A DNA stretch of 64,000 bases from Thecamonas trahens ATCC 50062 (taxonomy: Eukaryota; Apusozoa; Apusomonadida; Apusomonadidae), in contig NW_013657635.1 in the NCBI RefSeq assembly GCF_000142905.1, forward strand, positions 57,241-121,240, in the 5' to 3' direction. Below, piece after piece: positions 20,786 through 30,574 of the stretch. Numbering within the stretch: the first letter of the stretch is position 1; each line of letters opens with the position of its first letter. The translations under genes were made by a program, and so were the position numbers. The notes below the pieces were generated by a model, which did not search any database, was not told where the DNA came from, and saw only the letters and a program-made list of their open reading frames with translations.

Positions 20786-21363
20786 ATGCTCCGGGCGGTG
20801 AGCAGCCAGGTGACGCGAGGGCTCGCGCGAGCTGTCCACGCAACCCAGCTCGTCCGTGACACCTCTGACCTTCCGAAGGAGCTTACCATGCATACAGGGG
20901 ATGCCGGTACGTCTTGCCCAACCCCCAACCTCTCCCGTCTCGCTGTCGGTGAGGCGACGCGTTGGATGAGCCGCCGCCGTCCTGGTCCTCGGCCAGCCGG
21001 CCGCCCGCAGTGCAGACAGAGCAGCCAAGAGTGGTGGGCACAACGACGGAGTCTGTCTTTTTTTTTGTGATCGATGGAATTTTGGGTAGAGTCGGAACTC
21101 ACTGGAACAATGATCGCTACTGATGTGGTGATGGGTGGACGACAGATCCGCATCCGATGGAGCGGACTATGGAGGGACTCAATGTAGTGGCCGGTCAGCC
21201 TGATCCTCCACTCAAGCCCGACTCGGAGTACCCGGACTGGCTGTGGGAGCTGTCGACAGAGAAGGCCGAGTTCTCGCCTGAGGATGGCGGAAAGTACTTC
21301 CGCCAGCAGCGCCGGAGAGGCATCAAGCAGCACAACGTCGACCAGCAGTACGCCAAGGTCTGA
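20786..21363 (+). CDS. MRPL54: Mitochondrial large ribosomal subunit protein mL54
   Basis: Two exons joined over an intron 20917-21145 (donor GTACGT, acceptor GACAG; G|AT makes Asp). The N-terminus MLRAVSSQVTRGLARAVHATQL is a basic amphipathic mitochondrial targeting sequence. The mature part shows the mL54 signature: GLNVVAGQPDPPLKPDSEYP followed by DWLWELS and a basic end (YFRQQRRRGIKQHN). About 115 residues, the usual length. It is a structural subunit of the mitoribosome. Intact. Confidence 0.85.
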
Positions 21364-21593
21364 TCGCCCTGTGCTGAACTTGTGGGCGCCATCACTCTGC
21401 GCTCTCGCCGTCTTGCCTTTGGCAGCTAACGCTGAGCGCAAACCCATCGTCCGTGACAACCTCGAGCGGCACCGACGGCGCATCATCGCGGGCTGAACGA
21501 CAAGCAGCCGAGCTCGTGGCAGAGCTCGGGAGCCGCGACCCGCGCGGCGCGCGAACAGATGGTAAAATCCATGCCGAGAGGAGCCCTCTGCAG

Positions 21594-22211
21594 CTACCGC
21601 TGCAGCTGTTTGATCTGGGCCTTGAGGAACTTGATCTGGGCCTTGAGCTCAATTCGCTCCTCGCACTCGGCGCGGACGGTCTCCTCCAGCAAAGCCATGT
21701 GCTTGAGCGCCTCGGCCCACTCATCCGGTGATGGCAAGCCCGGGGCAGCCGATTCAGCGTGCGATGGTGACCCAGGTGCGGCAGCTGTGGCAGCTGCTTC
21801 TGCTGCAGCAAGCTTAGCCTCTGCCAGCTCTTCCTCCAGTATGGCATTCTTCTTGAGCGCCTTGTCCAAGGCGCGCGAGGTGGCGATCAGCTCGCGCTCG
21901 AGCTTGGCCATGTCAGCCTTCACCGCCGCACCAGCGCTATCGCTCGCACGACCCAATTGAGCCTCAAGCGCCAAACGATCCTCCTTCTCTTTGCCCAGCA
22001 GCATCTCCGTCATGGCCAGCTCCTCCTGCAGCGCCTTTCGCTCCGCCTCCCACGACGATCGCTCCGCAGCGTGTGTCGCCGCCAGTCGCTCGCCGGCTTG
22101 AGCAGACTCGGCCGACATGGCCGAGAACGAGGCCTGCAGCTCACGGATGCGCTCGCGGTGCGAGGCAACGAGCGCGTCAACTTCTGCGTGTAGCTCGCGG
22201 TCTCCCGACAT
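21594..22211 (-). CDS. Coiled-coil protein, uncharacterised
   Basis: About 205 residues (start MSGDRELHAEVDAL). Nearly all alpha-helical with Ala/Glu/Leu heptads (RERIRELQASFSAM, ERKALQEELAMTEMLLGKEK, KNAILEEELAEAKLAAAE, ERIELKAQIKFLKAQIKQLQ), interrupted by a Pro/Ser linker near residue 150. No domain beyond coiled coil, so function cannot be assigned. It is transcribed toward mL54 and converges with it. Confidence 0.65.
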   Translation of the reverse strand: MSGDRELHAEVDALVASHRERIRELQASFSAMSAESAQAGERLAATHAAERSSWEAERKALQEELAMTEMLLGKEKEDRLALEAQLGRASDSAGAAVKADMAKLERELIATSRALDKALKKNAILEEELAEAKLAAAEAAATAAAPGSPSHAESAAPGLPSPDEWAEALKHMALLEETVRAECEERIELKAQIKFLKAQIKQLQR

Positions 22212-22729
22212 GGCCAAACTTGCCTCGAGTTGTCGGTAGTCGCGTGGTGGGCCTCGGCCTCGGCCTGGCCAGAGCCGCCTGGCGAGACTGGTGGCCGTAT
22301 GGCGGGTGCGGTGGAGGGATGCCGGTGCTACCGCTCGGCGCGCGCAACCGCCTGGTCAGGCAGGGAGGGAGGGAAGGACAAAGGGATGGGTTTACGGTAC
22401 GCAGGATTGTCATGCGGTATTGGATCGACCAAGTGGGGGGGGGGGAGGAAGAGGGTGCGGATGGGTCATCGCCAGCCAGGACGCTATCTGGCCTCTATCA
22501 CTGCGCTGCGCTGGACACTGTAGCCTGGACATGGCAGGCTCTCTGTCAACCACAGCCGGGATCCTTCTCCGCAACACTGCCGAGCAGAAGCCAGCTTAGA
22601 TCCCTTGTGTAGCCCCACACGCGACAGATCGGCCTCAATGCCAGCCAGAGCCCTTTCGGTGGCGCAGGGCAACAGCAAGCGCTTCACACACGCCAGATTC
22701 CACGGAGAGCCACAGGTTGTAGCTGATAG
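22212..22729. other. Intergenic region, no gene recognised
   Basis: About 520 bp between two minus-strand genes. A short G run at about 22435-22446 is present. I see no convincing coding frame, RNA gene or repeat. Confidence 0.4.
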
Positions 22730-22969
22730 TCAACGCGGCGTCGGCGCCTGCGCAGCATCAAAGTCGATCGAGGAATAGATGGCGGTGAGGCCCGCAACAA
22801 GGCCGCCGAGCGCCAGGACGGCTGCCACAGGATGCCGGGTGGCGTGGAAGGCCTTGGCTGAGGTACCAAACAGCATCCCCGAACACGCTACCACAACCCC
22901 CGTCCCTACAGGTAGCCGTCCCATCCCTACAGCCGCCACCTCGCCCACGCTCTCGCCTTCCTTTGCCAT
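22730..22969 (-). CDS. Putative small two-helix membrane protein
   Basis: 79 residues from MAKEGESVGEVAAVG to DAAQAPTPR. Two hydrophobic segments (VGTGVVVACSGMLFGTSAKAF and HPVAAVLALGGLVAGLTAIYSSI) are separated by a short charged turn, the arrangement of small mitochondrial or ER membrane proteins. The open frame extends upstream to 23125, but that part is low-complexity. No family recognised; it may be real because the frame has clean hydrophobic periodicity and usual codon bias. Confidence 0.45.
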   Translation of the reverse strand: MAKEGESVGEVAAVGMGRLPVGTGVVVACSGMLFGTSAKAFHATRHPVAAVLALGGLVAGLTAIYSSIDFDAAQAPTPR

Positions 22970-23417
22970 GCTGGGACGGGTATGCCGCGCTGAGGGAGTC
23001 TCACTGCCAGACGCGATCATCGCCACGATCACGATCACACACCACGCCATCACCGCACTCTCCTCACCCCCAACAGAGACATCGCCTCCGCCACAGCAAC
23101 ACCCAACACCCGCATGCTTCACCAACAGACTCTACCTCCCCATACAGTCATCGATCCCGTTCCCACTCTTGCTTCAGCTGATGATGTCGTCGCCTTCTCC
23201 GCCGAGGGGATAATTACCCCCCTTTCACCGATCTCAGAAAAAAGGTCGCAAACCTGAAGCCGCCCTTTCTGATGAGCCTGCCCCTCCCTCCTCCCCCCCC
23301 CCCCACCCACATACACCAAGGCGCTATCTCTCTCCCTCCCCCTATATCTCCCCACATCATCCTAGCCTGCTCCGTCTTTTCCTTCTCGCCACACACTATG
23401 ATGATGATGGCATCCTC
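22970..23417. promoter_or_regulatory. Divergent pyrimidine-rich intergenic region
   Basis: Lies between the small membrane protein (minus) and the ankyrin-SAM gene (plus). The plus strand is C/T-rich (C run near 23297-23306, CTCTCTCCC near 23325-23345) just before the ankyrin gene start, a recurring arrangement upstream of plus-sense starts in this window. Confidence 0.4.
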
Positions 23418-25304
23418 ATGCCGTCACACTCGCAGTCGATCGGGCTAGGCGGAATGATGTCCGCAGAAAGGTCGTGGTTCCAGCCACAGCCACAGCCACA
23501 GCCACAGCCACAGCCACAGCCAAGAACACACTTCTCGCTCGGCCGGTGGGGCATGTCGAGTGGGTCGGAGCTGTGCGAGCTCATCTCGCAGAAGCGTGGT
23601 GACGAGGCGCTGCGGCTTGTGCAGTCCAAGGCGTTGGGCCTTGCAGCGGTGAATGGAAGCAAGGACGGGTGGACAGCGCTGCACTCTGCGGTCTTTGTGG
23701 GCCATACCACACTCGTGTCTGCCCTCATTGCTGCCGGTGCGGATGTGACCGCCGTCAATCCGCGTGGCGAGACAGCGCTTCATCTGGCGGCAGCAGAGAA
23801 CAAGGTGGCCATTGTCAAGATGCTCCTACGGGCGCTCGCAGACCGCTCGCCGCCGCCGCCGCCCACCGCCACTACCGTCACAGCAAAGGGCCACAATCCG
23901 CTGTATGCTGCCGTTGCTGGGCGCGCCACAGACGCAGCTATGATCCTGCTCGATCCTGCGGCTCACAGCCTGCGGCTGGTCGGCGGACGGCTCGGACTCG
24001 ATGTCGTCGATCGCCACGGCCGCACGGCGCTCATGGCCGCTGCCCGCATCGGCGACGCTAGCCTCTGCCATGCCATTATTCAAGCTGCAGCTGACGAGGC
24101 TGACATGATGGGCAAGCGCGTCGGCGTTGGGTTGGACCTCGTCGACAGCAACGGCCGTACCGCCCTGCACTGGGGCGTCAAGTCCAAGGTTGTCGCCTCC
24201 ATCGCCGGCGCCTTTGCTGCCGCCAATGGCCCGCTCGATGCAGCAGATGACAAGTCTGCCACGGTTCTGATGTATGTGTGCGTGGTCGGCGACGTGGTGG
24301 CGGCCACTGCCCTGCTCAACGCCGGCGCCTCGACCGCGCCGCGCAACGCGACCGGCAACACCGCCCTGCATCTGGCGGCCAAGCACAATCAAGCCGCCGT
24401 CGTCGAGGCTCTCCTTGCTGCAGGCGCTGATCCTCTGGTCGAGAACACAGCTGGCAAGCGTCCTGGCGCCCTCACCGCAGACAGTGCGGTCGAGCGCGCG
24501 CTCCGGGACGCCGCCCAGGCTGCTGCCGATGCTGCTGCCGCCGCTGCCGCCGCCGAGGCTGCCTCGGCCTCTTGCGCTGATCCGTCGCCCAGCCTCACGC
24601 TCGGCACGCTCAGCACGCTGCCTTCGTCGAGTTCGCTCTCGCTCTCGGGCGATCCGTCGCTCGACGTGCTCGGCGGCTCGAGCCGGCCGGCCAAGCGCCA
24701 AAAGATTGACCACGTGCCGGCCTCGCCGTCGGTCGCCTCGACCTCGCTCACCTTTTCCCAGGCTCTGGAGCTGACGACCGCCACCGTGCCGCGCCCACCA
24801 CCACCGGCGGCTCCAGCACCAGCCCCCCCGCCTCAGCAGCACCACCACCAGATGCTCGGCGTTGCTGCCACCATCTCGGACGCTTCAATCGCCACCATAA
24901 GCTCGATGCCGCCGTCGCGCAAGCGGGCGCGCTCGCCCGACAACGTCCAACTGCCAGCCGTCCCGAGTTCGGCGACAGGCGTGAGTGTGAGCCCAGCTCC
25001 GAGCTCCTCCAACTCAAGCATCCCAGCGCAGCTCTCGATGGGCTTGAGCATGATGTCGCTCCCGTCCGACTCATCCCCGCCCCGCTCACCCGAGCCCGCC
25101 GCATCATCGCTCGCCGCCATCCTTGACACACTTGGCGTCTCCCACGTTCTCCCACTCCTTCGCGCCGAAGAAGTTGATCTCGCTGCGCTCTCCCTCCTCA
25201 ACGAGTCTGATCTCAAAGAGCTTGGGATCGCCATGGGCACGCGCAAGAAGCTCCTCGCTTACATCCGCGCCAACCCATCATCACTCGCCATGCAGCAGCC
25301 GTAA
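23418..25304 (+). CDS. Ankyrin-repeat protein with C-terminal SAM domain
   Basis: 628 residues. A Gln/Pro microsatellite (PQPQPQ) near residue 25 is followed by about seven ankyrin repeats between residues 60 and 370 (DGWTALHSAVFVGHTTLVSALI, RGETALHLAAAENKVAIVKMLL, HGRTALMAAARIGD, NGRTALHWGVKSK, TGNTALHLAAKHNQAAVVEALL). An Ala/Ser/Pro-rich linker with a basic motif (RPAKRQKID; SRKRARSPD) suggests nuclear localisation. The last 65 residues form a SAM domain (ILDTLGVSHVLPLLRAEEVD, LNESDLKELGIAMGTRKKLL). Probably an adaptor that oligomerises through SAM. Intact. Confidence 0.88.
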   Translation: MPSHSQSIGLGGMMSAERSWFQPQPQPQPQPQPQPRTHFSLGRWGMSSGSELCELISQKRGDEALRLVQSKALGLAAVNGSKDGWTALHSAVFVGHTTLVSALIAAGADVTAVNPRGETALHLAAAENKVAIVKMLLRALADRSPPPPPTATTVTAKGHNPLYAAVAGRATDAAMILLDPAAHSLRLVGGRLGLDVVDRHGRTALMAAARIGDASLCHAIIQAAADEADMMGKRVGVGLDLVDSNGRTALHWGVKSKVVASIAGAFAAANGPLDAADDKSATVLMYVCVVGDVVAATALLNAGASTAPRNATGNTALHLAAKHNQAAVVEALLAAGADPLVENTAGKRPGALTADSAVERALRDAAQAAADAAAAAAAAEAASASCADPSPSLTLGTLSTLPSSSSLSLSGDPSLDVLGGSSRPAKRQKIDHVPASPSVASTSLTFSQALELTTATVPRPPPPAAPAPAPPPQQHHHQMLGVAATISDASIATISSMPPSRKRARSPDNVQLPAVPSSATGVSVSPAPSSSNSSIPAQLSMGLSMMSLPSDSSPPRSPEPAASSLAAILDTLGVSHVLPLLRAEEVDLAALSLLNESDLKELGIAMGTRKKLLAYIRANPSSLAMQQP

Positions 25305-25528
25305 TTGTATACCCCCCCTCCCTTGCCCTGCCTTCCTTGCGGCCATGAGTGCGTGCTGTGCTCACTCCTTCCTGCGCCCTGCTCACTCCTTCTTGCACCC
25401 TGCTCACTGCCCGGCGCAAGTCGACTCAACCGCAAGTGCGGAGCGGAAGCAGCAAAAGGCACGACTCAACTGCGCTCTCGGCCAACGGCTCGAGGAGCTA
25501 CAAGACAACCACCACAGACTCACTCATC

Positions 25529-26842
25529 ATGTCGGCACTCCGTGAGCACTTTCTCCTCTCGGCTGACCATGTCCATCTCAACCACGGCTCGTTTGGCGCT
25601 ACGCCCAAGGCGGTGTTGGCGGCTCAGAGTGCTGCACGCGAGGCCATCGAGCTTCATCCGGACGCTTACTATCGATCGACGTCTCGGGCTGCCTTTGCTG
25701 ATGCTGGAGGTGGTGAGCTGGCCTCTGGCCGGGCCTCGCGGGTGGCGGCACGTCAGCTCGCGGCAGAGCTGTTTGACGGCGAGGCCGATCGGCTGGCCTT
25801 TGTGGTCAACGCGACGACAGCGGCCAACGCGGCGGTCATCTCGCTGCCTGATCTCAAGCCGGACGAGTGTGTGGTCGAGTTCTCGCCGCTCATCTACGGC
25901 GGCTGCCACGCTGCCTTTGCCCGCCAGGCCGAGCGCTGCGGCGCCGAGCTGGTTTCGATCAAGGTCTCAACGCTCGCCCCGAGCGTTGATGAGTTTGTGA
26001 CGCCCATCCAGGAGATTCTGGCATCGCCGGACGCGCCGCGCATCCGCATGGTTCTTCTCGACCACATTGTATCGACAACTGCCGAGGTTCTGCCTGTGGC
26101 CGACATTGTGCCTGCCCTGGCGGCAGCCAGGCTTGCTTCCGGCGGCGACTTTCACATTGTGGTCGACGGGGCCCACGTGCCTGGCCAGCTCCCGCTCTCA
26201 CTGCGGGAGATGACGAAGCTCGGCGTCGACGTGTACATCGGCAACCTGCACAAGTGGATGTTTGCGCCCAAGGGCGCGGCCTTTGTCTACGCCGCGTCGG
26301 ACGCCGGTAAGGCGCTGATGCGCCCGCCTATCGCCTCGCACGCCACCGGCGCCCGCCTCGGCTTTGTGCCCGAGTTTGACGACCAGGGCACTCGTGACGA
26401 CACCGCGTGGCTCGTCCTCCCCGCCGCGCTGGCCTTTATCGATACAGTCTGCGGCGGGCTGGAGGCCATGCGCGCGAGCCAGGCGGCCATCCTCGCTGCA
26501 GGCGTCGACATGCTGACCACCGCGTGGGGCACGTCGTCGCCTACCTCGCTCGATCCCGCCGCAGGCGCCCTCGCCATCGTCCCCCTGCCGCCGCCGCCGG
26601 CCTTCCTTTCCCCGCCGTCGAACCACCACGCGTGGGCGCTCTCTGCCCACCTCCATCGGACCGCCGGCATCACTGCCTTCACCGTCGTCCTCGACGGCGC
26701 GTACTACGTTCGCATCTCTGCACAGATCTACAACACGCCATCCGACTACCGCACCCTCGCCGACGCCATCACCGCCGTCTTCTCGGCCGCCTCACCCGAG
26801 GCCATCGGCTACGAGGACATGATCCCCTACTCGGACTGGTAG
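25529..26842 (+). CDS. PLP-dependent class V aminotransferase, isopenicillin-N epimerase-like
   Basis: 437 residues beginning MSALREHFLLSADHVHLNHG. Features of the NifS/isopenicillin-N epimerase (CefD) group: HLNHGSFG substrate-binding start, VVNATTAANAAV (cofactor phosphate region), HIVVDGAHVPGQLPL (Asp pairing with the pyridine nitrogen), and the Schiff-base Lys in YIGNLHKWMFAPKGAAF. C-terminal ITAFTVVLDGAYYVRISAQIYN closes the fold. In other eukaryotes this group includes hercynylcysteine sulfoxide lyase-like and cysteine desulfurase-like enzymes, so the substrate is unknown. The longer frame from 25349 is low-complexity and is not counted. Confidence 0.88.
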   Translation: MSALREHFLLSADHVHLNHGSFGATPKAVLAAQSAAREAIELHPDAYYRSTSRAAFADAGGGELASGRASRVAARQLAAELFDGEADRLAFVVNATTAANAAVISLPDLKPDECVVEFSPLIYGGCHAAFARQAERCGAELVSIKVSTLAPSVDEFVTPIQEILASPDAPRIRMVLLDHIVSTTAEVLPVADIVPALAAARLASGGDFHIVVDGAHVPGQLPLSLREMTKLGVDVYIGNLHKWMFAPKGAAFVYAASDAGKALMRPPIASHATGARLGFVPEFDDQGTRDDTAWLVLPAALAFIDTVCGGLEAMRASQAAILAAGVDMLTTAWGTSSPTSLDPAAGALAIVPLPPPPAFLSPPSNHHAWALSAHLHRTAGITAFTVVLDGAYYVRISAQIYNTPSDYRTLADAITAVFSAASPEAIGYEDMIPYSDW

Positions 26843-27230
26843 CCTGCCACCATGCACCGCTGCCGCACTCATCGACACGACACGATGCCGACCACATGAG
26901 ATGTGGTCGATCACACCCAACCTGCACGTACGCCTTGCCAATCATGGCACACATCCCCGATATTGTCAACCCCCCCCGCCCGCCCCCTTTCCCGGCACAA
27001 CGTCCTGCCAGATACCTGTGACGTCATCCGCGACACGTATGGGCAACGATTAATCCAACAACAAATTCTCGATTACTGGTCGGGAGTGGCTATCTTGCGG
27101 AAGCAACGACCGAGTCAGCGCAGCAGGAGTCGGGCGAGACAGCCGGTAGGCCACGGAGGGGGGGGGGGGGAAGGGGGTGGGAGTGGGATAGACATCTCTT
27201 CCGAACGAACAGCCTGTGTAAACCGCAAGT
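26843..27230. other. Intergenic region
   Basis: About 390 bp between two plus-strand genes. A G run is present at about 27158-27172 just upstream of the metzincin gene. No gene recognised. Confidence 0.4.
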
Positions 27231-30200
27231 ATGAAGGTCTGCATGATAGAGTTGGGGCTCTGCCTGGTGGCGATGACGGTGGCGGTGGCAGCAGCGAGCC
27301 GTGATACAAGTGGCAGCGGAGAAGGTGACATGACTCCAATGTGGCATCGTGAACAATCGGCCCGTACTCATGGCGCCATCGACCAAAGTGGCAACGCCAT
27401 CGATCACAAGCATGGACACGGCATCGATCATAAGCATGGACACGGCATCGATCACAACGCCGACGACAAGGCCATCGATGATAACGCTGACACGTTGGCC
27501 ATCGATCACAGAGCTGATGACAAGGCCACAAACATGCTCCACTCGGTCGCCATCGAGTCGCCGCCGTCGCTCTTCTCCTTTGCTGCCCATCGCATGTCAG
27601 AGGCAGAGGCTGCTGCAGGCTGGCTACCGTCGACGTTTGACGCCGTTCTTGGCCCACGGCTGGGTAGCGACCTCGACATCGTGCCCGGCACTGCGCTCGA
27701 GCTGCTGCCGGCGCAGCTGGCACCCGGGGCAACGGCTCCGGTTGTGGGGGTGGTCGAGGCAGCTGTCCGCGGCAAGGACGGGAGTTTGCAAGCTCGCGGC
27801 GTGCTTCGCGGCGAGCGCGGCTCGTTCACCATCCACATCTCGCACGAGGCTGTGCTTGGGGACATTGTCCGGCTTGATGCTGGGCACGCCTTTCGGTGGG
27901 CGGCGTCTGGGAGCGAGGCAGCGGCGCACTTTGACGGCGACTACACCCAACAGACCGCGCGCCCGCTCAGTGTCCAGCGGGTGAGTCTCAACGACCACAT
28001 CTGCACCCCTTTCCCGCTGCCCGACGGCGAGCGCAAAGCCGGGGCGATCGGACGACTGCCTGGCGGGCGCGACAGCGCACTCTCTGTTCGGGCGCCGTCT
28101 GTCCCGATCTACAACTCCAAGCCGGACTCGGCTTTTGTCATCTACCTGGACTTTGACGGGCACACCACGTCGGCGACGTCATCGTGGGGCGCGGTGAACG
28201 CAGAGCCGTACGACATCGACGGTGACGTGACCACGTTCTCGGCCGCGGAGCGCGACCGCATCCGCATCATCTACGAGCTCATTGCCGAAGACTATCGTCC
28301 CTTTGACATCACGGTCACCACCGATGTGTCCGTGTACAACGGCGTGCTCGAGACCAGGCGGACGCGGTGCGTCTTTACCATCACCGACTCGTCGTCCCAC
28401 GCCGGCGGCGTGGCCTACGTGGGCGTCTTCTCGTACCCGACCAACACCTTCCAGCCAGCATGGGTCTTCACCAACCGGCTCGGCGGCGGCAACGCCAAGT
28501 TTTGCGGCGAGGCCGGCTCTCACGAGATCGGCCACAACATGGGACTCTCGCACGATGGCACCTCGTCCGATGCTTACTACTCCGGCCACGCCGGATGGGC
28601 GCCGATCATGGGCGTCGGCTACTACCAAGACCTGGTCCAGTGGTCGCAGGGCGAGTACGCCGGCGCCAACGAGGGTCAGGACGACCTGTCGATCATCGGC
28701 TCGGCCTCCAACGGCTTTGGCTTCCGCTCCGACGACCACGCCGACATACAGCTGACCGCCACGGAGCTGGATGCGTCGGCAACGCCGGCAGGCACTGGCG
28801 TCATCTCCAAGCGCGGCGACATCGACTGGTTCTCCATCTCCATTGGCTCGGCCGGGCCCATGACCTTTGCCATCGACCCGGCTGTCACCTCGCCAAACCT
28901 CGACATCCGCGCGGCGCTGTTTGTGGGAGGCGCGCAGGTGGCGGTGTCGGAGCCGTCTGACTCGCTCTCGGCGCGGCTGACCCACGTCGGCACGGCGTCC
29001 ACCACGTATCACCTCTCGGTGGAGGGCGTGGGCAAGGGCTCGCCGACGGCATCCGGCTACTCGGACTACGCCTCGCTCGGCGAGTACTCGATCGCGTACA
29101 CCGGCCCGCCTCCGACAACAGGCCCGTCGTGCGGCAACTCGGTGGTCGAGGTCGGCGAGCAGTGCGATCCACCGGGCGGGTGCTGCTCGTCGACGTGCTC
29201 GTACAAGCCCATCACCTCGCCATGCTCAACAGGCCGCACGTGCGACGACCCAGACTCGTGCAACGCCGTCGGCGAGTGTGTCGGCGCCAACGCCGGCTCG
29301 TGCACTCCGGTCTGTGGCGACGGTTTTCGCGAGGGCAGCGAGGAGTGCGACGACGGCAACACCAGCGATGGTGACTGCTGCTCGTCGACGTGTACCCGCG
29401 ACGCTGCCGGCACATCATGCGCGACTGAGACATGCAACGGCGAGTGTTCGGCGCTTGGCGAGTGCCAGACCCAGGAGTTCTGCTGCAAGACCGATGCGCA
29501 GTGCGACGACGGCAACTCGTGCACCATCGACAGCTGCGGGTCGGACACGATCTGCCACAACGACCCAGCCGCCGCCGGTGCCGCCTGCGACGACGGCCTG
29601 CCGTGCACCGGCAACGACGTGTGCGACGGCGCGGGCGTGTGCGCAGGCTCCAACGAGTGCTCGCCTTCATGCGATGCGCGCGCCGAGTGCTGCCAGTCAA
29701 CCTGCCAGTGCGAGTTTGGCTGGCACACCTCTGAGTCGTGCTCGGTCGGCCCGGCCGTGCTTGTCGAAAACGTTTCGGTCCGCGGCTCGCTATCCGATAA
29801 CCTCGACGGTCTTGCCTACCGCCACAACCTGGCAGCCGGTGCCTCCATCACCATCCGTGTCCTCAGCTACTCGCCGGGCCAAGTCTATGTCTACGGCGCC
29901 TTTGGCGACGTCCCCGAGCGTCCGCGTGGCCTGGTCGCTCATGAGTACTCATCCGAGAACATGACTCTCTCCCGCCACGCCTTTACCGCCGCCGCTCCGC
30001 GCTCAGGCGACCTCTTCATCTCGGTCTTCCGTGCGCCCAACGTGACCACGACCTCATTCGAGATCGTCGCTTACCCCAACGGTTCCGAGCCACCGGCGCT
30101 CGGCATCGGCAAGTCCTCAGCATCAGCCACTCCGTCATCGGCCGTCATCATCGGCGTCGCCGCCGCCGGCATCCTCCTCGTCATTGCCGCCATCGTTACC

Positions 30201-30275
30201 ACCATCGTCTACTGTAACCGCTCTACTCCCGTCGGCGCATCCACCTCGGACGTTCCCATGCCGTCGTACAAGTAG
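27231..30275 (+). CDS. Membrane-anchored metzincin metalloprotease with Cys-rich DUF4215-type repeats
   Basis: 1014 residues: signal peptide (MIELGLCLVAMTVAVAAAS), an imperfect octapeptide-like repeat of Asp/His (AIDHKHGHGIDH, DDKAIDDNAD), a prodomain, then a metzincin catalytic domain with the zinc site HEIGHNMGLSHDG and Met-turn PIMGVGYY. Next a pre-peptidase C-like beta domain (DIDWFSISIGSAGPMTFAID) and a long Cys-rich region with repeats of the EECDDGN/CGDG type (DUF4215, myxococcal cysteine-rich), resembling disintegrin-like modules of ADAM proteins. A transmembrane helix (AVIIGVAAAGILLVIAAIVTTI) and a short cytoplasmic tail follow. All zinc ligands are present; it probably acts as a cell-surface or shed protease. 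Confidence 0.9.
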   Translation: MKVCMIELGLCLVAMTVAVAAASRDTSGSGEGDMTPMWHREQSARTHGAIDQSGNAIDHKHGHGIDHKHGHGIDHNADDKAIDDNADTLAIDHRADDKATNMLHSVAIESPPSLFSFAAHRMSEAEAAAGWLPSTFDAVLGPRLGSDLDIVPGTALELLPAQLAPGATAPVVGVVEAAVRGKDGSLQARGVLRGERGSFTIHISHEAVLGDIVRLDAGHAFRWAASGSEAAAHFDGDYTQQTARPLSVQRVSLNDHICTPFPLPDGERKAGAIGRLPGGRDSALSVRAPSVPIYNSKPDSAFVIYLDFDGHTTSATSSWGAVNAEPYDIDGDVTTFSAAERDRIRIIYELIAEDYRPFDITVTTDVSVYNGVLETRRTRCVFTITDSSSHAGGVAYVGVFSYPTNTFQPAWVFTNRLGGGNAKFCGEAGSHEIGHNMGLSHDGTSSDAYYSGHAGWAPIMGVGYYQDLVQWSQGEYAGANEGQDDLSIIGSASNGFGFRSDDHADIQLTATELDASATPAGTGVISKRGDIDWFSISIGSAGPMTFAIDPAVTSPNLDIRAALFVGGAQVAVSEPSDSLSARLTHVGTASTTYHLSVEGVGKGSPTASGYSDYASLGEYSIAYTGPPPTTGPSCGNSVVEVGEQCDPPGGCCSSTCSYKPITSPCSTGRTCDDPDSCNAVGECVGANAGSCTPVCGDGFREGSEECDDGNTSDGDCCSSTCTRDAAGTSCATETCNGECSALGECQTQEFCCKTDAQCDDGNSCTIDSCGSDTICHNDPAAAGAACDDGLPCTGNDVCDGAGVCAGSNECSPSCDARAECCQSTCQCEFGWHTSESCSVGPAVLVENVSVRGSLSDNLDGLAYRHNLAAGASITIRVLSYSPGQVYVYGAFGDVPERPRGLVAHEYSSENMTLSRHAFTAAAPRSGDLFISVFRAPNVTTTSFEIVAYPNGSEPPALGIGKSSASATPSSAVIIGVAAAGILLVIAAIVTTIVYCNRSTPVGASTSDVPMPSYK

Positions 30276-30574
30276 CCGTTCACGATACCATCGTTCGGGT
30301 GCGTGGTCACCAGCCTCAAACAGTGAACAACAACTCCTTCCCCCCTTCGTCAATTTTTTTTCACTCCACCCCCCACCCCCCTCATGTCATGCCCTCCCCC
30401 ATGTCGTCATGTCGTGTCGCCATGTCGCCCTCCCCCTCCCCCCCCCGCTCTGCCCCCTCCCCCCCCCCCTCCCCCCCCTACACATACACATACCACCACC
30501 AACCACTTCACCCCTCCTCACCCCCTCACCCCCTCACCCCCTCACCCCACCCTCCCCTTTCCCCTCCCCAGTGC
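30276..30574. promoter_or_regulatory. Long C/T tract upstream of HMG-CoA lyase
   Basis: From about 30334 to 30570 the plus strand is almost entirely C and T (with ACACATACACATAC inside), ending CCCCTCCCCAG five bases before the ATG at 30575. The ending resembles a 3' splice site, so the tract may be the tail of a 5'-UTR intron or simply a promoter/leader tract. Confidence 0.5.
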
